NCBI GenBank assembly: GCA_964396055.1 | Contig: CAYNDV010000218.1 | Location: forward strand, 1 to 5,724 | Length of the DNA: 5,724 bases | Source: CAYJPV01 sp964396055 | GTDB taxonomy: Bacteria; Acidobacteriota; Vicinamibacteria; Vicinamibacterales; JAKQTR01 | Direction: 5' to 3' | Shown here: positions 1-5,692 of the stretch, in pieces | How positions within the stretch are numbered: position 1 is the first letter of the stretch | How the letters are laid out: each line of letters starts with the position of its first letter | Position numbers and translations under genes: made by a program | Notes under the pieces: generated by a model | Seen by the model: the letters and a program-made list of their open reading frames with translations, nothing else | Told to the model about the DNA's origin: nothing | Databases searched by the model: none

Positions 1-33
1 TCTAGCCTCTAGCCTCTAGCCTCTAGCCTCTAG
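1..33. repeat. Heptanucleotide tandem array, unit TCTAGCC, about 4.7 copies
   Basis: Four perfect TCTAGCC units (1-7, 8-14, 15-21, 22-28) and a partial fifth (29-33) run from the very first base, so the array probably continues leftward out of the window. The unit contains the palindrome CTAG, so TAG appears on both strands every 7 bp. Because 7 and 3 are coprime, 21 bp of this array gives a stop in all six frames. It overlaps the 3' end of the minus-strand peptidase gene and provides its stop codon. The same unit in the same orientation recurs at the right border. The repeat is directly visible; its function is unknown. Confidence 0.95.
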
Positions 34-2479
34 GCTTCGCCCCCTTGACGTACTTGTCGAACCACGCGATCCACTCGTGCATGACGTGCAGGATGGACTC
101 GCGGGACGCGTAGCCGTGCGACTCGAGCGGCAGGGTGACGTACCGCACGTTGGCGCCATGGCCCTTGAGCGCCATGTAGAACCGCTCGGACTGGATCGGG
201 AACGTGCCCGAGTTGTTGTCGGCTTCGCCGTGGATCAGCAGGATGGGCTCGTTCACCTTGTTGGCGTAGAAGAACGGCGACATCCGCCCGTACACCTGCG
301 GCACGTCCCAGAAGGTCCGCTGTTCGTTCTGGAAGCCGAACGGCGTCAGCGTACGGTTGTAGGCGCCGCTGCGCGCGACGCCGGCCCGGAACAGGTCCGA
401 GTGAGCCAGCAGGTTGGCCGTCATGAACGCGCCGTAGCTGTGACCCGAGGCCCCGATGCGGTCGCGATCCGCCACCCCCATCTCCACGATCTTGTTGACG
501 GCCGCCTCGGCGCTCGCCACGAGCTGCTCGACGTAGGTGTCGTTGGCCGTCTCGCCTGCGCCCACGATCGGCATCGTGGGATTGTCCATGACGCCGTAGC
601 CCTGCGTCAGGAACAGCAGGTGCGACGCGCCGCCGATCGTCGTGAACCGGTTCGGCGACCCGCTCACCTGGCTGGCCGTGTCGGCGTCGGTGAACTCGGC
701 CGGATACGCCCACAGGACGAACGGCAGGCGGGTGCCCGGCTTGTAGTCGGGCGGCAGGTAGACGGTCGCCGACAGCTTCACGCCGTCCTTGCGTTCGTAG
801 GTGACAAACTGCTTCTGGATGCCCGTCAGCTGCGGCGCGGGGTCCGTGAATGCCGTCAACGCCGTCTTCGCGCCGGTCGACAGGTCCCGCAGGAAGTAGT
901 TCGGGAAGTCGGTCTTCGTCTCCCAGCGGGTGACGAGCTTCTTGCCGTCCTCGCTGAGCACGGCGGTGACCGTTTCGTAGCTCCGGTCATCGGACTGGAA
1001 GATCCGCTCCGTGGCGAGCGTCTTCAGGTTGAGCCGGTCGAGGAACGGGCGGTCGCCCTGCGGCGAGGCGCCTGACCCGCTCAGGAAGACCGTGTCGCCG
1101 ACCTGCATGATCAGGCCGCCGCCCATGCCCATCCCGCGCCCGCCGAATCCGCCGCCTCCGCCGCCCGTGCGGCTGACGGGCGACCCCGGATCGCGGTACC
1201 GGTCGGCCGATCGGCGCTCCTGCCATTTGCGGGGCGCGGCGCCCGGGGCGTCGATGATCCACGTGCGCGTCATGCGCGTGGCGCGGTCCGACTCGCCGAG
1301 GAACGCCACGCCCTTTTCCGTCCACGACAATCCGGCGTAGCGCCACTGCGTCTTGATGTACTCGGCCGGGTCGCCCGTGAAGGGCGCCTTCAGCGTCAGC
1401 ACCCGGTCGCGGAAGGGCACCTGGTTGCGCGGGTTACCCTCGTCCAGGGCCTCGGCCCACACCACCGTGGCTGGCTCGGCGGGCACCCAGCGGAAGGCCC
1501 GCGGCCCGGTGGTGGTGCCGCCAATCGGCGTGCCCTCTGACGACGGCTGCTCGCCCAGTCGGCGGACGACCTCGCCCTTGCGGTTCCAGATCTCGAGGTC
1601 CTTCGGGAAGCCGGCGGCGGTCACGAGGCGCGAGAACGGCCGCTTCACCTTCGCCACCAGGACGAACTGGCCGTCCGGCGACATGGACATCGTCGAGAAG
1701 ATGGCCGGCTTCCCGATGGGCGTGCGCGTGCCCGTCACGGATACGAGCGCGAGCTGGGACGTGGCGTAGTGCTCGTACAACGCTTCGTCGTGCGCGCTGG
1801 TCAGCAGGTCCTGGAACGTGGCGGATGGCGCGGCCTTGCCCTGGTTCTCCTGGATGCGCGGCCCGGCGGGCACGGCCGGCGGCGCCGGGGCGGGGCCCCG
1901 GCCGTCGGGGACGAAGCCGCACAGCAGCGCCGAGCTGTCGTCGAGCCAGTCGCATCCCTCGAGGCCGTTGAGTGTGGCGGCCGTGACGGCCTTTGCGGCG
2001 GCCGTGGCAGTGTTGACGAGCCACAGCTCGATGCCGTTGGCGCGGGTCATGTAGAACGACAGCCACTTCCCGTCCGGCGAAAAGGCCGCGCCGGAGATCT
2101 TCGAGCCGGCCGGCAGGGCCACCTTCGTCTCGGTGCCCTCCGGCACCTTCTTCAGGGTAATTCCAAAGGTGGTCTGTGCGCCGTGGGGGCCGTTGGTCCT
2201 GGGGTTGATCCGGCTGCCGGCCAGGCGCAGCATCGGCTCGGCGATGTCGGCGATACGCGGCAGGCTGGTCCGTTCGAGCAGGGCCATCACGGTACGCGTG
2301 GGGCTCATCATCGCCGTGGGTGGCGGCGGGGCGTCGAGGATGTCGACGATCACCTTCGGCGGCAGCTGGTAACCGGCTTCGAGTTGCTGGGCCGCCGCAG
2401 GCAGGGCGACGGCGAGCGTGAACACGAGCGCGCCGGCCACGCACCGGGCGTGGCGCGGGCGTGACACGAAGGAGACCAT
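23..2479 (-). CDS. Exported S9D-family serine peptidase (glutamyl endopeptidase-like, prolyl oligopeptidase superfamily), 818 aa
   Basis: This is a serine peptidase with an N-terminal beta-propeller-like region and a C-terminal alpha/beta hydrolase domain (from about residue 545). The catalytic triad is visible: S681 in GHSYG, D754 in HGEADNNSGT, and H788 in ESHGYASRES. These contexts, with GPRIQEN (from 206), FQDLLxxxxDE, YATSQL, DPGSP and WAYPAEF (590-596), match the S9D glutamyl endopeptidases known from bacteria and chloroplasts (CGEP). Preference for cleavage after Glu is inferred from family only. The ATG at 2479 is chosen because GGAGGT lies 4 nt upstream and the protein then opens with a signal peptide: Arg-rich start, hydrophobic residues 13-29, and probable cleavage after AAA30 before QQ. 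An ATG 31 codons upstream would bury that signal. SPDG blade motifs occur in the propeller. A low-complexity Gly/Met stretch at 439-455 is unusual. The last codons (PRG) and the TAG stop lie within the heptamer array. The protein is likely periplasmic or secreted and is transcribed divergently from the aminotransferase. Confidence 0.93.
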   Translation of the reverse strand: MVSFVSRPRHARCVAGALVFTLAVALPAAAQQLEAGYQLPPKVIVDILDAPPPPTAMMSPTRTVMALLERTSLPRIADIAEPMLRLAGSRINPRTNGPHGAQTTFGITLKKVPEGTETKVALPAGSKISGAAFSPDGKWLSFYMTRANGIELWLVNTATAAAKAVTAATLNGLEGCDWLDDSSALLCGFVPDGRGPAPAPPAVPAGPRIQENQGKAAPSATFQDLLTSAHDEALYEHYATSQLALVSVTGTRTPIGKPAIFSTMSMSPDGQFVLVAKVKRPFSRLVTAAGFPKDLEIWNRKGEVVRRLGEQPSSEGTPIGGTTTGPRAFRWVPAEPATVVWAEALDEGNPRNQVPFRDRVLTLKAPFTGDPAEYIKTQWRYAGLSWTEKGVAFLGESDRATRMTRTWIIDAPGAAPRKWQERRSADRYRDPGSPVSRTGGGGGGFGGRGMGMGGGLIMQVGDTVFLSGSGASPQGDRPFLDRLNLKTLATERIFQSDDRSYETVTAVLSEDGKKLVTRWETKTDFPNYFLRDLSTGAKTALTAFTDPAPQLTGIQKQFVTYERKDGVKLSATVYLPPDYKPGTRLPFVLWAYPAEFTDADTASQVSGSPNRFTTIGGASHLLFLTQGYGVMDNPTMPIVGAGETANDTYVEQLVASAEAAVNKIVEMGVADRDRIGASGHSYGAFMTANLLAHSDLFRAGVARSGAYNRTLTPFGFQNEQRTFWDVPQVYGRMSPFFYANKVNEPILLIHGEADNNSGTFPIQSERFYMALKGHGANVRYVTLPLESHGYASRESILHVMHEWIAWFDKYVKGAKPRG

Positions 2480-2483
2480 GGGT

Positions 2484-2489
2484 AACCTC
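2484..2489 (-). promoter_or_regulatory. Shine-Dalgarno site of the S9D peptidase gene
   Basis: On the minus strand GGAGGT is followed by TACC and then the ATG at 2479, giving a near-perfect anti-SD match with a short but acceptable spacing. It decides the start in favour of residue M32 of the longest open frame. Confidence 0.85.
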
Positions 2490-2543
2490 CAGGATGGTGT
2501 GCGCGCCGGGTTGCCGGGACACGACTCCGACGCGAAGGCGCCC

Positions 2544-2549
2544 ATTGTA
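2544..2549 (-). promoter_or_regulatory. Candidate -10 element for the S9D peptidase gene
   Basis: Read on the minus strand the site is TACAAT, one mismatch from TATAAT, in the context GGGATACAATGGGCG. It lies 64 nt upstream of the peptidase ATG, so a start about 7 nt downstream would give a 5' UTR near 58 nt. The -35 position at a 17-nt spacing reads GTGCCG, a poor match, so this is either a weak or activator-dependent promoter or a chance match. An imperfect inverted repeat (2559-2582) covers the -35 zone. Confidence 0.35.
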
Positions 2550-2558
2550 TCCCGGCTG

Positions 2559-2582
2559 CCACGACGCGGCACCCCCGCGTGG
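2559..2582. promoter_or_regulatory. Imperfect inverted repeat over the -35 zone, possible operator
   Basis: CCAC-GAC-GCGG (2559-2569) faces CCGCGTGG (2575-2582). This gives eight complementary pairs with a 3-nt bulge and a 5-nt centre. It sits directly upstream of the candidate TACAAT of the peptidase gene, where a regulator could bind. In GC-rich DNA such repeats arise often by chance, so the regulatory reading is speculative. Confidence 0.2.
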
Positions 2583-2622
2583 GACCGACGGAACCGGGTA
2601 TTCTGTACTTGCCTTTCTTGCG

Positions 2623-2678
2623 CCTACTGCCTACTGTCTACTGACTACTGTTTTTCGTCTTCTGTCTTCTGTCTTCTG
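2623..2678. repeat. Degenerate heptamer array, left arm (NCTACTG then TCTTCTG)
   Basis: Eight consecutive 7-bp units in one register: CCTACTG, CCTACTG, TCTACTG, ACTACTG, TTTTTCG (a diverged unit that keeps the phase), and TCTTCTG three times, ending at the first N. The first base of the unit varies (C, T or A), and position 4 separates two subfamilies, CTACTG and CTTCTG. The array is in the divergent intergenic region and runs into the assembly gap, so its true length is unknown. Confidence 0.93.
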
Positions 2679-2778
2679 NNNNNNNNNNNNNNNNNNNNNN
2701 NNNNNNNNNNNNNNNNNNNNNNNNNNNNNNNNNNNNNNNNNNNNNNNNNNNNNNNNNNNNNNNNNNNNNNNNNNNNNN
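2679..2778. other. Assembly gap of exactly 100 Ns
   Basis: One hundred consecutive undetermined bases. Exactly 100 Ns is a common placeholder for a gap of unknown size. It lies inside a heptamer array, with repeat units touching both edges, which explains the failure of assembly here. Any open frame crossing it is artificial. Confidence 0.98.
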
Positions 2779-2805
2779 CTTCTGACTTCTGACTTCTGTT
2801 TCCTG
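2779..2805. repeat. Heptamer array, right arm (ACTTCTG units)
   Basis: After the gap come CTTCTG (partial), ACTTCTG, ACTTCTG and the diverged TTTCCTG, all in one 7-bp register. Units here begin with A, whereas those left of the gap begin with T, so the change of variant happens inside the unsequenced part. The TGA within CTGAC recurs in successive frames on the plus strand. The array ends 9 nt before the GTG start of the aminotransferase, so it forms that gene's leader. Confidence 0.92.
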
Positions 2806-2814
2806 CTGACGCCC

Positions 2815-3987
2815 GTGTTTTCCTCCCGCCTCGCCTTCGACCAGCCGTCCAACCGCCTGTCGGCGGCGCTTGCGCATCTGCACGAGCGCGGCGTGGCGTA
2901 CGACGACCTCACGGAGTCGAACCCGACCCGGGCGGGGTTGGCCTATCCGGCGCGCCTGCTCGACGCGCTGTCGTCGCCGGCGTCGCTGCGCTACGAGCCG
3001 CAGGCGCTGGGCATGCCGTCCGCGCGCCAGGCGGTCTCGGCCGACCTGCGGCGCCGCGGCCTGCCGACGCCGCCGGACCGCGTCGTGCTGACGGCCAGCA
3101 CGAGCGAGGCCTACGCGCTGCTGTTCAAGCTGCTCTGCGACCCCGGCGACGAGGTGCTGGTGCCGGCGCCGAGTTACCCGCTCTTCGAGTTCCTCGCGAA
3201 TCTCGAGTCGGTGACCATCCGCCCCTTCCGCCTCGAGTACCACGGCGAATGGGCGGTGGATCTCGAGAGCGTGAAACGGGAGACCGGTCCGCGCACGCGG
3301 GCCGTCATCGTCGTCAGCCCGAACAACCCGACGGGCTCGTACCTGAAACGATTCGAACTCGACGCCCTCGCGGCTCACTGCAGCGCGCGGCAGATCGCCC
3401 TCATCGGCGACGAGGTCTTCGCCGAGTACGTGCTCGACGTGGATGTGCCACGCACCTGCTCGGTGCTCGCCCAGCGCCAGGCGCTGACCTTCTCGCTCGG
3501 CGGGCTCTCGAAGTCGCTCGGGCTGCCGCAGGTGAAGCTCGGCTGGATGGCGGTGAGCGGCCCGGACGCCCTCGTGCGCCAGGCGCTCGAACGGCTCGAG
3601 CTGATCTGCGACACGTACCTGTCAGTCGGCACGCCGGTCCAGACGGCGCTGCCGTCCCTGCTCAATTACGGGGCCGTGGTGCGCACGCTCATCCGCGAGC
3701 GGACTGCGCGCAATTACCGGGCGCTGCGCGAGCTGGTGGCCCGGTTCCCGTCGGTCACGCTGCTGCCCTCGGAAGGCGGCTGGAGCGTGGTGCTGCAGGT
3801 GGCGGCCATGCAGTCGGAAGAGTCCCTGGTGCTCCAGTTGCTCGAGCACGACCGCGTGCTGGTGCACCCGGGCTACTTCTTCGACTTCCCGCGCGAGGCG
3901 TTCCTCGTGGTGAGCCTGCTGCCCGACCCCGACGTGTTCGACCGGGCCATGGCGCGCGTGCTCGCCCGCGTGGAGATCGCGCGATGA
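2815..3987 (+). CDS. PLP-dependent class I/II aminotransferase (AAT-I fold), 390 aa
   Basis: A fold-type I PLP enzyme expected to move an amino group from an amino acid to a 2-oxoacid in the cytoplasm. Visible motifs: DLTESNPTR (31-39, N-terminal substrate region), TASTSEA (93-99, cofactor-phosphate loop), PSYPLFE, NNPTG with the PLP-contacting N171, GDEVF with D199 for the pyridine nitrogen, and GLSKSLGLPQVKLGW with Schiff-base K233. Compared with the canonical fold, the Arg eight residues after that Lys is K241, the usual Tyr of DxxY is F202, and the C-terminal carboxylate-binding Arg (R-L-S pattern) reads V365-V366-S367. The exact substrate cannot be named; alanine- or aromatic-type activity is possible. 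The GTG at 2815 is chosen because the protein then opens MFSSRL with the helix expected in this family; no good Shine-Dalgarno is visible and the upstream reading frame runs only into repeats and Ns. Its stop overlaps the malQ start. Confidence 0.88.
   Translation: MFSSRLAFDQPSNRLSAALAHLHERGVAYDDLTESNPTRAGLAYPARLLDALSSPASLRYEPQALGMPSARQAVSADLRRRGLPTPPDRVVLTASTSEAYALLFKLLCDPGDEVLVPAPSYPLFEFLANLESVTIRPFRLEYHGEWAVDLESVKRETGPRTRAVIVVSPNNPTGSYLKRFELDALAAHCSARQIALIGDEVFAEYVLDVDVPRTCSVLAQRQALTFSLGGLSKSLGLPQVKLGWMAVSGPDALVRQALERLELICDTYLSVGTPVQTALPSLLNYGAVVRTLIRERTARNYRALRELVARFPSVTLLPSEGGWSVVLQVAAMQSEESLVLQLLEHDRVLVHPGYFFDFPREAFLVVSLLPDPDVFDRAMARVLARVEIAR
3972..3975 (+). promoter_or_regulatory. Shine-Dalgarno site of malQ inside the aminotransferase gene
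   Basis: GGAG lies 8 nt before the malQ ATG at 3984, within the last codons of the aminotransferase. Together with the ATGA stop/start overlap it supports the chosen start and translational coupling of the two genes. Confidence 0.7.
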
Positions 3988-5579
3988 CGGCGGAGACGCC
4001 CGGGTCGCGCGCCGCGGGCATCCTGCTGCCGCTGTCTGCCGCCCACTCGTCGCGCAGCTGGGGCATCGGCGAGTTCGCCGACCTGCCCGCGCTCGCGGGC
4101 TGGATGCGCGACGCGGGGCTGCGCCTGCTGCAGCTGCTGCCGCTCAACGAACTGGCGCCCGGCCAGACCTCGCCGTACTCGGCCCTGAGCGCGATGGCCC
4201 TGGATCCCATCTTCATTGCGCTGGACGACGTGCCGGACTTCGCCGCCGCGGGAGGCGAGGAGGCCCTCGACACGGCACAGCGGGGCCTGCTGGCCCACGT
4301 GCGCGCGCGCCCCGGCGTTGATTACTGGGCCGTGCGGACGCTCAAGGACCGCGCCCTGCGCCGCGCGTTCCGGCACTTCGTCGATCACGAGTGGGTCTGT
4401 CACACGCCCCGGGCGGATGCCCTGCGCGTCTTCGAGCGCCTCGAGGCCTGGTGGCTCGACGACTACGCGGTGTTCCGCGCCCTCGTCCACGTCTCGGATG
4501 GTCAGGAGTGGCGCCAGTGGCCCGCCGAAGCCCGCGACCGCCACGCGCTGACGCTGGCCCGGGCCGCGCGTGAACACCACCTCGAGGTGCTCTACCGCAA
4601 GTACCTGCAGTGGCTGGCCCAGGAGCAATGGCAGGCGGCGCGCAGGCAGGCGGCCGGGATCCGCGTCTTCGGCGACTTCCCCTTCATGGTGGCGTCCGAC
4701 AGCGCCGACGCGTGGTCGCACCAGCACCTCTTCTCCTTCGACGGCACCGTGGGCGCCCCGCCCGACGCGTTCAGCGAGGAGGGCCAGAACTGGAAGCTGC
4801 CGGTGTACCGATGGGACGTGCTCGCACGCCGCCAGTACGACTGGTTCCTCCAGCGGGCGCGGCGGATGGCCGACCTGTTCGACGGCTTCCGTGTCGATCA
4901 CGTCGTCGGGCTCTTCCGGACGTGGGTCTTCCCCCTCGACGGCAGCCGCCCCCACTTCACCCCGCCTGACGAGGAGACACAGATCACACAGGGGCGGGCG
5001 GTACTCGAGACCATCGTCAGCACCGGCGCGGAGGTCATCGCCGAGGATCTGGGCACCATCCCGCCGTTCGTGCGCGCCGGCATCGACGAACTGGGGATTC
5101 CCGGCTACAAGGTGCTCAGGTGGGAACGCCGCTGGGACGAGCCTGGCCGGCCGTTCATCGATCCGCAGGCGTTCAAGGCGCGATCCCTGGCGACGTCAGG
5201 CACGCACGACACCGAGACGCTCGCGGAGTGGTGGCAATCGGCAACCCCGGACGACCGGCGCATGGCGCTGGCCCTGCCGTCGCTGGCCGCCGCCGTGGCG
5301 GCCCACGCCCTGACGGAGGACAGTCCGTTCGTGCCGCACGTGCGCGATGCCCTGCTCGAGGCGCTCTACGCTTCGGGATCCGACCTGCTCACGATTCCGG
5401 TCCAGGACCTCTTTGGCTGGCTGGACCGCGTCAACGTGCCCGCCGTGGTCGACGACCGGAACTGGACGTGGAAGCTGCCCTGGCGGGTCGACGAACTCGT
5501 CGCGCAGCCGGAGGCGGCGGCACGGGCCGCCACGCTGCGGGAGTGGGCGAGGCGTTACGGACGGGGGACAGGACAGTAG
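3984..5579 (+). CDS. malQ: 4-alpha-glucanotransferase (amylomaltase, GH77), 531 aa
   Basis: Cytoplasmic disproportionating enzyme that cuts alpha-1,4 glucans and transfers the released segment to another glucan, releasing glucose; it acts in maltodextrin and glycogen turnover. GH77 landmarks appear in order: GILLPLS (12-18), WGIGEF (26-31), LLQLLPLNE, SPYSALSA, GDFPFMVASDSADAW (230-244), GAPPDAF (257-263), PVYRWD, FRVDH with the predicted nucleophile D305, AEDLG with the predicted acid/base E354, GTHDTE with the transition-state Asp D409, and NWTWKLPW near 493-500. The length fits the compact bacterial amylomaltase type of about 500 aa rather than the longer E. coli MalQ. The usual THDN motif reads THDT here. 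The ATG overlaps the previous stop (ATGA) and has GGAG 8 nt upstream. The last residues, GTGQ, and the TAG stop fall in heptamer-like sequence, so the tail may be repeat-derived; the catalytic domain is complete. Confidence 0.95.
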   Translation: MTAETPGSRAAGILLPLSAAHSSRSWGIGEFADLPALAGWMRDAGLRLLQLLPLNELAPGQTSPYSALSAMALDPIFIALDDVPDFAAAGGEEALDTAQRGLLAHVRARPGVDYWAVRTLKDRALRRAFRHFVDHEWVCHTPRADALRVFERLEAWWLDDYAVFRALVHVSDGQEWRQWPAEARDRHALTLARAAREHHLEVLYRKYLQWLAQEQWQAARRQAAGIRVFGDFPFMVASDSADAWSHQHLFSFDGTVGAPPDAFSEEGQNWKLPVYRWDVLARRQYDWFLQRARRMADLFDGFRVDHVVGLFRTWVFPLDGSRPHFTPPDEETQITQGRAVLETIVSTGAEVIAEDLGTIPPFVRAGIDELGIPGYKVLRWERRWDEPGRPFIDPQAFKARSLATSGTHDTETLAEWWQSATPDDRRMALALPSLAAAVAAHALTEDSPFVPHVRDALLEALYASGSDLLTIPVQDLFGWLDRVNVPAVVDDRNWTWKLPWRVDELVAQPEAAARAATLREWARRYGRGTGQ

Positions 5580-5615
5580 ACAGAAGGCAGAAGACAGAAG
5601 ACAGAAGACAGAGGA
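5574..5615. repeat. Heptamer array, unit CAGAAGA, six copies, inverted relative to the array at 2623-2805
   Basis: Units in one register: CAGTAGA, CAGAAGG, CAGAAGA three times, and CAGAGGA. The reverse complement gives TCTTCTG and TCTACTG, the same two subfamilies seen upstream of the aminotransferase. This array is therefore the same repeat family in opposite orientation. The first unit contains the malQ stop codon (TAG, 5577-5579), and the preceding GACAGGA looks like an out-of-register partial unit. Confidence 0.93.
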
Positions 5616-5633
5616 AACACGCCTCAACGAAGC

Positions 5634-5681
5634 GGGCGCGGCGTGTAGTGCAGGGCTTCAGCCCTGCCCTTCGCCGCGCCC
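5634..5681. repeat. REP-like long hairpin with GTAG head
   Basis: The outer stem GGGCGCGGCG (5634-5643) is perfectly complementary to CGCCGCGCCC (5672-5681). The inner stem GCAGGGC (5650-5656) is perfectly complementary to GCCCTGC (5661-5667) around TTCA, extendable by one T-A pair. A GTAG tetranucleotide (5645-5648) sits one base before the inner stem, as in REP elements served by TnpA-REP (RAYT) transposases. A competing stem ACACGCC (5617-5623) with GGCGTGT (5640-5646) is also possible. There is no U-run, so this is not a classical intrinsic terminator, although it could still protect or end the malQ transcript. No RAYT gene is present in the window. Confidence 0.65.
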
Positions 5682-5692
5682 TCCGTCTTTCC

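Noticed and set aside
77..1075. Long plus-strand open frame of 332 codons opposite the peptidase, and similar long frames elsewhere
   Set aside because: They lie antisense or out of frame to genes with clear catalytic motifs, are Arg/Gly/Ala-rich as expected from GC-rich shadow frames, and have no recognisable domains.
2480..2572. 31-residue N-terminal extension of the peptidase
   Set aside because: It would place the signal peptide internally and ignores the strong GGAGGT before the ATG at 2479; it also overlaps the candidate promoter.
2599..2604. TATTCT as a plus-strand -10 box for the aminotransferase
   Set aside because: It matches only 4 of 6 positions, has no acceptable -35 partner, and lies more than 200 nt plus an unknown gap from the start codon.
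2623..2805. CRISPR array
   Set aside because: Units are 7 bp and contiguous with no unique spacers, and no cas genes are present.
2461..2814. Extension of the aminotransferase frame upstream to 2461
   Set aside because: It crosses the 100-N gap and repeat arrays, encodes low-complexity Leu/Phe/Ser sequence, and does not resemble the family's N-terminus.
2623..5615. Transposon bounded by inverted heptamer arrays
   Set aside because: There is no transposase, the cargo is ordinary metabolic genes, the arrays are low-complexity repeats and not defined ends, and no target-site duplication can be recognised.
5617..5681. Intrinsic (rho-independent) terminator for malQ
   Set aside because: The stems are strong but no T-run follows on either strand; the REP-like reading fits the GTAG head better.
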